Origin: Methylophilaceae bacterium
GTDB lineage: Bacteria; Pseudomonadota; Gammaproteobacteria; Burkholderiales; Methylophilaceae
Length of the DNA stretch: 64,000 nucleotides
Assembly (NCBI GenBank): GCA_013141125.1
Contig: JABFRO010000001.1
Span: 1,860,001 to 1,924,000, forward strand
Direction: 5' to 3'
Under the pieces are notes generated by a model, which saw only the letters and a list, made by a program, of their open reading frames with translations, had not been told where the DNA came from and searched no databases. The first letter of the stretch is position 1; each line of letters begins with the position of its first letter. Made by a program: the position numbers and the translations under genes. Below are positions 38,308 to 47,452 of this stretch, piece by piece.

Positions 38308-38359
38308 ATATTGAATCCATTTGTCAAATCAATTTGTGATAAATGAAATAGGATTATTA

Positions 38360-39211
38360 TTATTTTGGCTCCGCTGTCTGGGGAGGAGCCGTTATTACAG
38401 GAGCTGTAACGGGTGCGGTATCTGGACAAAATCGGCAAAATGGATTACCGGGAGCACCTATTTTAGTGGGTAAATTGTCAATGGTTGGCGGCTCGGATTT
38501 ATCGAGTTTTGGCTCAACATTTTCCGTAGGATTTGCTTTTTCTTCAGATGGAATCGGCGTAATTTCTTTTATTTTTTCCGCAGGCGGCAAGTTGGTTTTT
38601 ACTTGCTCATAAGGCTCGGGAAAAGGTTCCTTACCTCCCAGCTTCAGATATCGGCGCTGTAGTGTCTTATTATTCGGAATATATTTCAAACCTTCAGTAA
38701 TATATTCAAGAGCCTTGTTTTGCATTTTCCTTTCTTCATAAAAATTCGCAATCATGGAATAGGTTTGTGCTGAACGAGGGTTAAGCTCCAATGACTTTAT
38801 GAAATCCTTGAGAGCATCGCCATCCTTATGTAATTTTGCATATGCAAAACCACGATTCATATAGACTTCAGGTAGCAAACTACTATTGGATAGAGTGTGC
38901 GTTATCACGTAACCAATCTCACCGGCAGCTACCCCTAAATAGTAAGCTCGATCATAACTATTGGAAGCTTTATGATAACGGTTAATGTTGTTTAGCCCCT
39001 GACAATAATGGTGTATATGTTGAAAAATCTCCCCCATTTTTTTATACATATTTTCAAACTCCTGATCATTATGGGGTTTTTTTAATTTAACGTAGCAATA
39101 CTGCGGCAATGAAGTGATTTCAGCATCAGAAGGATAGCCTGTCTGCGTCGCCTGAGCTATCTGAAATACAGCAATCATTAACAAACCAACGAACCAGATA
39201 TAACGAAGCAT
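38360..39211 (-). CDS. Secreted TPR protein with proline-rich tail
   Basis: A 283-residue protein. The start ATG 39211 is chosen because GAGG (39218-39221) lies six bases upstream; a longer frame begins at 39244. A signal peptide or anchor covers about residues 1-22 (IWFVGLLMIAVFQIAQA). Tetratricopeptide repeats at about 120-190 are seen in VYMNRGFAYAKLHKDGDALK, PRSAQTYSMIANFYEERKM and LEYITEGLKYIPNNKTLQ. The C-terminal ~90 residues are Pro/Glu/Thr-rich, with CRFC before the end. Coding sequence is AT-rich. It probably supports protein assembly at the envelope; no specific function is recognised. Confidence 0.75.
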   Translation of the reverse strand: MLRYIWFVGLLMIAVFQIAQATQTGYPSDAEITSLPQYCYVKLKKPHNDQEFENMYKKMGEIFQHIHHYCQGLNNINRYHKASNSYDRAYYLGVAAGEIGYVITHTLSNSSLLPEVYMNRGFAYAKLHKDGDALKDFIKSLELNPRSAQTYSMIANFYEERKMQNKALEYITEGLKYIPNNKTLQRRYLKLGGKEPFPEPYEQVKTNLPPAEKIKEITPIPSEEKANPTENVEPKLDKSEPPTIDNLPTKIGAPGNPFCRFCPDTAPVTAPVITAPPQTAEPK

Positions 39212-39247
39212 TTTTAACCTCAATTTTATAATGAGTTGTTTCAATTT

Positions 39248-39908
39248 TTACAGAGACCATTTCACAAGACATATTGAATACCTGTTTAGTCCCGCAATCA
39301 ACTGGTGAGGATTTTTATTAAATAAATCAGGTGATTCATTGTAAGCATTTTCAATAAATTGCCAAGGGGTTTTAAGCTTCAATGACTTCAGCGGTCGCTG
39401 ATAATTGTAATACAACAGGAACACCATCAAATGCTGTTTTAGTTCGTCCATAGTTTCATAGTAGAACTGTTTTGTTGTCGCTTAATATCTATGCATAGAG
39501 CTCCGCGTAGACGTACTTGGTGGTACGGTCAATGGCAACCAAGAGGTAATGCTTGCCTTCGGCGCTGTGAAGTTCCGTGATGTCGATGTGCACGTAGCCA
39601 ATGGGGTAGGCCTTGAAAGCTTTCTTCTCGCGGACAACAGCCGCATCCACAGGCAGGACAGATAAGCCGTGATGCTGTAAACAGCGGTGCAGATTGGAGC
39701 GGGTCAGCTTGGGGATGCGCGGCTTCATCACCGCCAGCAAATCATCCAGCGGTAACTGCGTGTGACGGCGTACCGTACACAACGCTTGTTGTTCGACTTC
39801 GGTCAAGGCGCTGCGGCGTGTCTTTTCACCGGAGGGCAGGTCTTCGACAAAATCACGATGCCGCCATTTGAGCACCATCTTTTCGTTGATGCCATAGCGC
39901 TTGACGCG
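39248..39908 (-). pseudogene. IS481-family transposase relic
   Basis: Two pieces of one transposase remain. The upstream piece (39489-39908) is open from an in-frame stop at 39909 and reads RYGINEKMVLKWRHRDFVED, LTRSNLHRCLQHHGLSVLP and IGYVHIDITELHSAEGKHYL, the helix-turn-helix end and the first catalytic aspartate, stopping at VYAELYA. The downstream piece (39248-39485) resumes at KQFYYETMDELKQHLMVFLL and YYNYQRPLKSLKLKTPWQF, the family C-terminus. The N-terminal residues and the middle part with the other catalytic acids are missing, so it is dead. No terminal inverted repeats or target duplication could be made out. Confidence 0.85.
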
Positions 39909-39927
39909 CTACAGTTACAATGTACTT

Positions 39928-40878
39928 TTATATTTTATAACGCCAATTAAGCCAAAGGCCTTGCAATGTTCCTAAAAAATGCCACAGAATCATTTCCTGA
40001 GCAAACGATTCATCGGCGGCTGAAAAAAGCTTGGAGACGAAAGCCCTCTTTGAAGCCGTTAAAGTCTGTATCAACAAATAAACTGGGATTCCAAAAACTC
40101 TTCGCTTGCCCACCACATTTTGGCTTTGTGCTGCATTTCTGCTCGCTTGAAAACGCCACCGCCTAAAGTAGGATTTCCTTACTCGAAATGCCTCAACTTT
40201 ATGATGTACACGTGCTTGAGGAAAATACATGACTTTACTACCGCTATTGAGAATGCGATCAAATAATTCACTATCTTCTCCACTGGCGAGCACTTTTCCA
40301 ACGCGTCCCAGTTTCGTATCGAAAACACCAACGCGATCAAACACTTCCCTTCTGAATGCCATGTTGGCACCAAAAGGGGTTTCGCCAGCAGATGCTGATT
40401 GTGTAATAGACTTTTCTTCCATATCAGTTTTAATCGCCAAGAATCCATAAAAACGTTCTGTTAACCAAGTAGGAGGTTCTTTTTCCCAAATTGGCGCAAT
40501 ATAGCCTCCACAAGCTTCTGCGGAATGTTGATCCATAAGTCTAAGAATCGTTTGCACCCAATCCGACTCAGGGCAAACATCGTCATCAGTAAATAAAAGT
40601 GTTTCGCCTCTAGCGCATGCAATTCCATGGTTACGTGCGAATGACAAACCCTGTTGCTCTTCAAACTCATAAAATAATTGAGAAAAAATTTTAGCTTTAT
40701 CTTCTATCACTTCTCGTGTGTGATCCTTGGAGTTATTATCGACAACGATAACCTCCCATCCAATACCATCCATACCTTGCTGTTTACAAAGACTATCCAA
40801 AGTTTGAGTCAGCGAATTAGCACGATTATAGGTACACACAATTACACTGGCTCTGATTTCATATTCTGTATTAGTCAT
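39928..40878 (-). CDS. Family 2 glycosyltransferase
   Basis: A 316-residue GT-A fold glycosyltransferase. The nucleotide-sugar site is seen in SVIVCTYNRANSLTQTLDSL, VIVVDNNSKDHT, the GLSFARNHGIACARGE stretch and the DxD-like FTDDDVCPESDW. A possible acceptor region is GANMAFRREVFDRVGVFDTKLG with GEDSELFDRIL. The C-terminal part is basic and hydrophobic and may touch the membrane. It probably adds a sugar during assembly of the cell's exopolysaccharide. The IS481 relic begins just past its stop. Confidence 0.88.
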   Translation of the reverse strand: MTNTEYEIRASVIVCTYNRANSLTQTLDSLCKQQGMDGIGWEVIVVDNNSKDHTREVIEDKAKIFSQLFYEFEEQQGLSFARNHGIACARGETLLFTDDDVCPESDWVQTILRLMDQHSAEACGGYIAPIWEKEPPTWLTERFYGFLAIKTDMEEKSITQSASAGETPFGANMAFRREVFDRVGVFDTKLGRVGKVLASGEDSELFDRILNSGSKVMYFPQARVHHKVEAFRVRKSYFRRWRFQASRNAAQSQNVVGKRRVFGIPVYLLIQTLTASKRAFVSKLFSAADESFAQEMILWHFLGTLQGLWLNWRYKI

Positions 40879-41051
40879 TAAAAATGCACATCCTGTTTGA
40901 GTCTAATGAAAGTACCTCACCGCAAGCTTCGGAGAATTGAACCCGAAGAGATTAAATCAGCTATTTTAGACGCTTACATATAAAAAATGTTCGCCCGGAA
41001 AGCTACTTCTGTTGTTTCTAAATTGTAAAATTGAACACCCGCCTTAAACAA

Positions 41052-41845
41052 TTACAGCTTGACCAAGCCCAACCGGCCTAACATTCGTTTTGTTGAATAT
41101 CTAATGCCATATTCCAAGCTCCCATTATTTGTGCCAAAAGTAATTTTTCTGCGCAATGCCGTGGCGCTATCGGTGCCAAACACATCCAATCGACGCAAGC
41201 GGAAACGATCAATATCACGTCGGTTAAAGCCTGGCTGCACAGAAAAAGCAGCGCGATAACCTGCTGATTGTGCTACGCGTAATACACGATCGTCATAACG
41301 GCCATAGGGATAAGCCAAATAATCTACAGCCTCACCAAGCAGTGCCTGTAAATCTTCACGCGCACCTGCAAGCTGTTCCTGTAGTGCGCGGTCATCAAGC
41401 GTTGGCAGATCGGCATGATGGCGGGTATGCGAGTGAAAGCTGAAGCCTTGCTCGCGTAATTCGCGGATATGTGATGCACTCATCAACGGATAAGTAATTC
41501 CGCTAGGGTTATGTGCTTCACACCAGGCATCGCGCTGACCAATCAATTGACTCACCAGAAAAACCGTAGCCGGCCAACCTAAAGCCGCCAACACTGGCGC
41601 GGCATGTTCATGTACGCCAAGAAAACCGTCATCAAAGGTTAATAAAAAGACTGTTGCGGCAACTCCAGCTTGCCATCCAGCCAGGTAAAAAAATTGGCTA
41701 TGGATACAGCCTGCCAGCCGCTACGTGCAAGGATACGCATATGTTCAGCAAAACGCTGCGGACTTACGCAATATTTGCGCTCCCAATCATTATGCGCATC
41801 GCCCACGCGATGGTACATGAGCACAGGGATACGTTCGGCACTCAT
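41052..41845 (-). pseudogene. Polysaccharide deacetylase, frameshifted at a T5 run
   Basis: A NodB-domain carbohydrate esterase in two frames. The first (41845-41639) reads RIPVLMYHRVGDAHNDWERK and runs to a stop right after LELPQQSFY. The second carries motif 2 FHSHTRHHADLP and motif 3 YLAYPYGRYDD and ends at 41052. At 41644-41648 the plus strand has A5 (T5 in the gene); six would give QQSFLLTFDDGFLG, restoring catalytic motif 1 and a 264-residue protein. So one base is missing exactly at the metal-binding aspartates. It is a real defect or a sequencing error. It is distinct from the XrtA-associated deacetylase at 62.9 kb. Confidence 0.85.
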
Positions 41846-41876
41846 GTGCGTTCTCGCAAATGATTATAGGTGCTAA

Positions 41877-42792
41877 TCAGCCACTGAAAAATGCACTGGG
41901 AAGTAGAGCGGGGATAAGATATTTCAAATCAGCCACTTTCCAGTTACCAGCAAAGAAAGCCATTCGAAAAATCGGTTGTGCAGTTTCAAGATCATTCTGC
42001 CAAAAAGTTTCATAGCCACGTGAAAGAAGTCTGCCATCAGTTAATTCACGAATGCGCTTACGACCAATTTCCATTTTTATTTCAGGATGTTTTTGCAGAA
42101 ATACTTCTTGCACTTCGCGCACCTGCTTTGCTTCGCGGACTTGATCCCGTGTCGCCTGCTCTCCATCATGATGAGTATAATAAGCGAGCACTTCCGACAC
42201 TAAGCAGATTTTATGGAAACTAGCAATTTCCAGCCATAACAAATAATCCTCTCCAACTGCAAAACGAGGATCAAACCCCTGCAGAAGCAATTAACTTTCT
42301 TGTTGTAAGGCAGCCATGGATAGGCCAACGGTTACTAGCAAGTAAAATAGCCTTCTTGTCCAACACTTCATGATTTTCTGGAATGTAAGGCGCTCCACGC
42401 CCACCAAGCAATCCCACATTTTGCCAGCCACAATAAGCTAATCCAATCGAAGGATCAGCTTCAAATGCGCCTACCATACGCTCTAGGAAACAGGATGCCC
42501 AAGTGTCGTCAGCATCAAGAAAAGCAACAAAATGACCTTTAGCTTCTGCTAACCCAGCGTTCCGTGCGGAACTAACGCCACGATTAGGCTGTGAGATTAC
42601 ACGAATTCGTTGATCGGCTTGGGACTCAAGCCAAGCCAAGGTACCATCGCTGGATCCGTCGTCAACAGTAATCAATTCCCAGTTGGAATAGGTCTGCGCC
42701 AGAATACTCCCCACACTTTTGGGCAGGTGTGCCACGGCGTTAAAGCAGGGCATAATGATAGAGATTAACTCGCTATCCAAGCTCTTGCTCAT
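41877..42792 (-). pseudogene. Family 2 glycosyltransferase, frameshifted at a G4 run
   Basis: A GT-A glycosyltransferase in two frames. The first (42792-42271) has SIIMPCFNAVAHLPKSVGSI, ITVDDGSSDGT, GVSSARNAGLAEAKG and the DxD motif AFLDADDTW. The second (from about 42275 to 41877) has GFDPRFAVGEDYLLWLEIA and continues to a natural end. Removing one base of the C4 run at 42276-42279 (plus strand) joins them as SAGFDPRFAVGEDY, giving 304 residues, a normal length. The start overlaps the end of the WbsX-like gene by four bases. Confidence 0.84.
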
Positions 42793-43856
42793 TTTGTCAG
42801 CTCATCACGAATGACTTCCAACCACGCTCTACCCCATTTTTGATCTGGCTCCACATAATTGCCTTCCGCCCACTCATTCCAGGCTTTGAGAAAAATGATG
42901 CGCTCTTCTGGTCGTCGATTTTCAACACGAGCAATGGCTTCTCGCAAATGACCACGGAATAATTCTGGCGTAGCATTGTGGAATACTAAACCGCGCATTC
43001 CTGATCGTGGGGTATTATCCCAATTGGGCAAGGCTATCGGGTAATCCTGCCAATCCACCTGATTGCCACGTAATAAAATTGGTAATATTTCCTCATAATC
43101 CCAAATGGTTAGTTTATGTTTATTGCCTTGTAATAAAAGTTTCAGTTTTGTTTCTAAATAACGGCGGGGGATACGGCCATCATTGGCGGGCAATGCCTGC
43201 ATAGTAGAGGCATCCAATCCGCGAGGACGCGGATCCCATGCTTCATCTCGATGCGAAACTCCAATAAGATGTAGCCCTGGGAGACCAGCCTTGACCGCAC
43301 GCTCGCGCCAGAAATCCATCACTTTAGCTACATCAGGAATATCATCAGGTTTATAAATAATAAAAATCGGTTTACCATCAATTTTGAGATATCGCGGATC
43401 CATGAACGCCTGTAGTAACCAGTCAAAATGAACGGCATGGTCATCCCAGCCAGGATAGGTTTGCTCAATCAACATCTCGTTAGTACCCTGCCAGGCACTA
43501 TTCCAGCTATGATTGGCCCAGCACAGGCAAAACGGAAAATCAGGTTCTTTTGAGAGGAGTATCTCATTGACTGGCCGCTCAAGAATACGTCGTCCACCAA
43601 ACCAGTAGTGGTAATAGCAAAACCCCTCGATTCCATATTCCTTTGCCAATTCGGCTTGGGCATGGCGTGCTTCTGCAAGCCGCAGGTCATAAAAGCCTAA
43701 ATCGGCTGGAATGTGAGGTTGGTAATGTCCGGGAAATAATGGCTTGGCTTTGGCAGTATTAGTCCATTCGGTAAAGCCCTTTCCCCACCATTGATCGTTT
43801 TCCGGGGTGGGGTGAAATTGGGGCAAGTGGAAAGCAAAAAGGCGAGCATTATTCAT
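42789..43856 (-). CDS. WbsX-like glycan-active protein (GH99-like)
   Basis: A 355-residue protein of the WbsX / glycoside hydrolase 99-like family found in O-antigen and capsule loci. It has the hallmark ARLFAFHLPQFHPTPENDQW, then GKGFTEWTN, GIEGFCYYHYWFGG, CWANHSWNSAWQG and, near the end, IIFLKAWNEWAEGNYVEPD. Whether members act as glycosyltransferases, hydrolases or modifying enzymes is unresolved. The start is placed at 43856 just before the conserved region; the frame is open to 43955 and the extra 33 residues are not family-like. It overlaps the next glycosyltransferase gene. Confidence 0.85.
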   Translation of the reverse strand: MNNARLFAFHLPQFHPTPENDQWWGKGFTEWTNTAKAKPLFPGHYQPHIPADLGFYDLRLAEARHAQAELAKEYGIEGFCYYHYWFGGRRILERPVNEILLSKEPDFPFCLCWANHSWNSAWQGTNEMLIEQTYPGWDDHAVHFDWLLQAFMDPRYLKIDGKPIFIIYKPDDIPDVAKVMDFWRERAVKAGLPGLHLIGVSHRDEAWDPRPRGLDASTMQALPANDGRIPRRYLETKLKLLLQGNKHKLTIWDYEEILPILLRGNQVDWQDYPIALPNWDNTPRSGMRGLVFHNATPELFRGHLREAIARVENRRPEERIIFLKAWNEWAEGNYVEPDQKWGRAWLEVIRDELTK

Positions 43857-43970
43857 TGGCAAACTTTCATCAAGTTTCTCTATATTGACTAGAGCTTCAT
43901 TCACATTTACATCCCATCTAGTAGTTGTTGTTTGTAAACAAAAAGAACTAAGCACCTCTACTCAAGTGAC

Positions 43971-45433
43971 TCAAAAAATGCCAGAAGCACGCGCCTTTGT
44001 AACTATCCATGCTAAGGCACATGAAGCTTTGGTTTTTTGCCATTTAAAAAATTTTAGCATTTTATTTTGCGGCAATTTCTTTTTTGCTTGTTCCAGTGAT
44101 AGCTCATATCCCAAATCAATCACTGCATCACGCAACGCTTCACTCTCCTGCAGTAGCGCAAGTTCAGTAATATGATGAATTTGCTCTTTTACGAAATTAA
44201 CATCTCCATCAAACTCCGATAGATTTAATTTTTTTCGTAGCGATGTAAAACCCAATAAAGCAAGTTTTGCCTGATGATCTGCATATAAATCCATTATTGC
44301 TGAAGAGATGCTCATTGCTTTTTTGACTGAAGCTAGCAACTCTTCAATAGGAACGTCAAAAGGCTGAAAATTCAGCTCCTCCCAAGTAGACACGTAAGCA
44401 TTGACTTTGGAGTTTTCCAATCCCACTCGAGGTCTTGAAAATGCCGTGGCAACAATTCTGCCATGAAGGCTTGTTCCCACAAAGCAGGCCGCATTCGCGA
44501 TAAACCCCACTTGCGTCCATACATTTCGATCAAGCTGAGTATGAATATGTTTGGATTTATCCATATACTTCCGCGCAATCTGAGCAAGTTGATCTAGCAT
44601 AGCAAAACTATCATGTCCGGGAGCAATCCCAGCTGGCTGAAATACTAAATTCAAATTGAGTGTAGTTGCGGTATTAGCAAGCACCTCGCCAACACGATGA
44701 AGATCGTTTTTTCTAAAGTAATCATCGTTCACTTGAAACAGAAGATAAGGCTTTAAGAGCCATGAGTAAATAGAAATCGCACTAGTAAAAGCAATTTCAA
44801 CTTCACGGGCATAACAAATTTTCAACGTACTAACAATATCAGGATTCAAGTCAGCCGAAGGCAACTCGTGGTTAAACTCATTGATTAATTTATGTGTAAC
44901 TGAGTCGCGTACTGATATATATTGAGCCTGTTCAACCGCTTGTAAAGATGAAAAGAAATTTTGAGAAGCCGGGTCAAGACTGCTACCACCAACAGAATTA
45001 ATAGCCAATGGAATCTGGCAACTTTCCGAACCTTGTAACATTTTAAAATCCGGGACATATGCAAGACTCCCTGTGTGTCTACAAATCAACCTGTCAATAT
45101 TTTTCCTATTGATGGAGTCAATTTTATAAAGCACATTATTTCGTATTGCATCTGTGTCACAAGGTAATGCGTCACTGACCGAGCAAGTCAACACCTCTCC
45201 GCCTACTACAATGATTGCTTTAGGCAAAAATCGTCTTTGCAGCAATCAAACCAAGTTGAAGTAGAAACTACCGTATCTCCACCAACATTATGCATATTGC
45301 GGGAAATAAGGCTTAATGGAATTATTGGCCATGGTTCTAATAACTTCTGACACACCTTTAAGAAAAGTATGTCTCCAAAATTGTCTCGCTCATAAGCTCC
45401 CAATAAAGCTATGTATGAATTATTTTTTGACAT
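43971..45433 (-). pseudogene. Polysaccharide pyruvyl transferase, frameshifted at a T5 run
   Basis: The family adds pyruvate ketals to surface sugars using phosphoenolpyruvate. The first frame (45433-45206) opens with SYIALLGAYERDNFGDILFL; the second, running to 43971, holds AIIVVGGEVLTCS, AINSVGGSSLDP, ISVRDSVTHKLINEF and the signature CFVGTSLHGRIVATAFSRP. The plus strand has A5 at 45226-45230; adding one base gives CKDDFLPKAIIVVGGEV and one protein of 487 residues. The coding sequence is markedly AT-rich, suggesting recent acquisition. Confidence 0.84.
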
Positions 45434-45583
45434 ATTGGACTTTGTAATAGGTTATGTTAATGGGTTAAGTGCCTTCAGTAAAATTCAATGAATCGTTTGC
45501 AGTAAAAAGCAAATATTCGTTGAGTTTTTATTCAGAATTACTTATTTATCTGGTTACTAATGCACACACAAGACATCCTAGGT

Positions 45584-46810
45584 TTAATTGAACTGCCAAG
45601 CAGATGGCAAATCAATTAAACCAATCTCCGGCATTTTTGTAATATCAAACTGCCCTGATGTAATTAAGACTGGCCTAATGTTTTCTGCATACCAAAGCAT
45701 TTGTCTATACTGATCAATAAATGCAAGCCGTAACCCGTACGTAAAAGGTCTTAGAGGTATATCAGAAAACCGACAAATTACCTGATTTATTCCTGCTTTA
45801 AGATTTGGGCGAGCTTCTGAGAGCACATTACTCACTGAAAGCACATGAACAAAATCGGGGGTGTGAAGACCCAAAATTATCTCAGGGTGGATCAAGAGCC
45901 TATCACATTCAAAAGTTAATCGCACCGTGAGTGGCTCATGTAGCCCAGTACCTTCAACCTCAATCCCTTCATCGTTTAGAAGCTCAATCTTCTTTATTCT
46001 AATTAAATCAGCTCCTTGCTGAGGTCTGATTTCATCTCCGATATTAGCGCCTTTAGCGAAGGATCGCTCTTGGGACTCTCTAAAAAATGTGCGGCAAACA
46101 TCACTCGGATTGCCATCTTGCGAAACGTGGCCATGATCTAAAAGTATAACTCGTGAACAAATGCGTTCTAATTGACGAATGTTATGCCCTACTATTAGAA
46201 CAGTTCGATTTTTTTGCTTAATGAGCATCTCCATTCGCTCAATACATTTTTGCTGAAACGCTAAATCTCCAACAGCCAGCACTTCATCCACAATCAAAAT
46301 GTCTGATTCGACACTAGTGGCAATGGCAAAGCCAAGCCTTACCGACATGCCTGATGAATAGCGCTTGATGGGCGTATCTATGAACTCTTCCAGCTCAGCA
46401 AAGGAAACAATCTCATCAAACTTGCGCTCAATTTCCTTTTTTGAGATGCCGAGGATTGCGCCGTTCAGATAAATATTTTCGCGCCCGGTGAGGTCACCTA
46501 TCAAGCCAGCTCCTACTTCAATAAGGGGGGCGACTTTACCTTTAACGGTAATGCTGCCTCTAGAAGGTTTTGAAATATTGGCCAGCAACTTGAGCATGGT
46601 GCTTTTGCCGGCACCATTGTGACCAATGATGCCGACCACTTCGCCTTGTTCTATGCTGAAGTTGACATCGTCCAGCGCCTTGAATGGCGCGCGCTCTTCA
46701 ACCGGCTGACCGGTGAGCCGCCGCCATTGGTTGAGGGCGGTGGTTTTCAGGCTTTGTATCTGGCCGAGTTGGTATTCTTTGCTGACGTGGTTGACTTCAA
46801 TGATGGGCAT
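45584..46810 (-). CDS. wzt: Polysaccharide ABC exporter, ATP-binding protein Wzt
   Basis: A 408-residue ATPase that powers export of a finished polysaccharide chain across the inner membrane. The N-terminal ~250 residues are the nucleotide-binding domain with Walker A GHNGAGKST, signature RYSSGMSVRL, Walker B DILIVDEVLAVGD and the H-loop IVGHNIRQL. The last ~150 residues are a Wzt C-terminal beta-sandwich (PLTVRLTFECDRLLIHPEII) that in known systems recognises the chain terminus. This second half is AT-rich, whereas the start of the gene is GC-rich. The permease gene lies about 0.9 kb upstream, with toxin-antitoxin genes between. Confidence 0.92.
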   Translation of the reverse strand: MPIIEVNHVSKEYQLGQIQSLKTTALNQWRRLTGQPVEERAPFKALDDVNFSIEQGEVVGIIGHNGAGKSTMLKLLANISKPSRGSITVKGKVAPLIEVGAGLIGDLTGRENIYLNGAILGISKKEIERKFDEIVSFAELEEFIDTPIKRYSSGMSVRLGFAIATSVESDILIVDEVLAVGDLAFQQKCIERMEMLIKQKNRTVLIVGHNIRQLERICSRVILLDHGHVSQDGNPSDVCRTFFRESQERSFAKGANIGDEIRPQQGADLIRIKKIELLNDEGIEVEGTGLHEPLTVRLTFECDRLLIHPEIILGLHTPDFVHVLSVSNVLSEARPNLKAGINQVICRFSDIPLRPFTYGLRLAFIDQYRQMLWYAENIRPVLITSGQFDITKMPEIGLIDLPSAWQFN

Positions 46811-46815
46811 AGTGA

Positions 46816-47148
46816 TCAGTACAATAATAGTAAGTTGGCTTCGGAATTTTTAATCAGGGATTTTATGTCTTGAACGTGTTTGCGCAGAACATTTTCAATC
46901 TGCTGGGTGCTGCAATTCCCTCGCCGTATCCATATCACTTTGGGCGGCGCGCCCTGCAACAGGCTCATTTCATGAAAATCCGAATCTTTGGTAACCAAGG
47001 TGTAACCGTATTCTCTAGCAAATCCCCAAACTCTCACATCTGTAGCATGATCCAGGGAGTGCGTTGCCACATGAGAAGAATCAGGAAAATGATCCGCCAG
47101 ATTGGCTACCAAACGGGGCGAAAGATTTTGGTCAAACAATAATTTCAT
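46816..47148 (-). CDS. DUF5615 PIN-like toxin
   Basis: A 110-residue protein of the DUF5615 (Mut7-C-like PIN) family, expected to be an RNase toxin. It begins MKLLFDQNLSPRLVANLADHF, with VWGFAREYGYTLVTKDSDFHE holding the second set of acidic residues and PPKVIWIRRGNCSTQQIENVL the conserved C-terminal part. The start overlaps the stop of the DUF433 gene by four bases, the usual antitoxin-toxin layout. It ends five bases before the start of wzt. Confidence 0.88.
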   Translation of the reverse strand: MKLLFDQNLSPRLVANLADHFPDSSHVATHSLDHATDVRVWGFAREYGYTLVTKDSDFHEMSLLQGAPPKVIWIRRGNCSTQQIENVLRKHVQDIKSLIKNSEANLLLLY

Positions 47149-47369
47149 GCGGCGATAGCGATCTGATGCTTTTCGCGGTCAGCGGCATAGGCCAAACAGG
47201 CTTGGATATCTTCAGCAGTGAGATAGGGGAAATCCGCCAGTATTTCAGCAGAGGTCATGCCGGAAGCCAGATACTCCAAAATGTCATATACCGTCACACG
47301 CATGCCACGGATGCATGGTTTTCCACCGCATTTACCTGGCTCGATGGTGATTCTTTCTCTGTAATTCAT
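47145..47369 (-). CDS. DUF433 antitoxin
   Basis: A 74-residue DUF433 protein, the usual partner of DUF5615 toxins. It has RITIEPGKCGGKPCIRGMRV, TVYDILEYLASGMTSAEIL and FPYLTAEDIQACLAYAAD, a winged-helix-like fold that should bind DNA and autoregulate the pair. A possible ribosome site (GAGG) lies upstream of the ATG on the minus strand. Confidence 0.9.
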   Translation of the reverse strand: MNYRERITIEPGKCGGKPCIRGMRVTVYDILEYLASGMTSAEILADFPYLTAEDIQACLAYAADREKHQIAIAA

Positions 47370-47452
47370 ACGATAACTCCTCTGGTTTTATTCAACAAAA
47401 TCAACGAACCCGTTATTAGCTATAGCATAACCTAAGCTTAATGCCTCAAACC

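Noticed and set aside
39489-39908. A functional 129-residue transposase or regulator
   Set aside because: It lacks the second and third catalytic acids and the C-terminus, which is found out of frame downstream, so it is a relic rather than a gene.
40879-41051. A possible tRNA-like GAACCCG stretch in the gap
   Set aside because: No acceptor stem or cloverleaf pairing could be formed around it.
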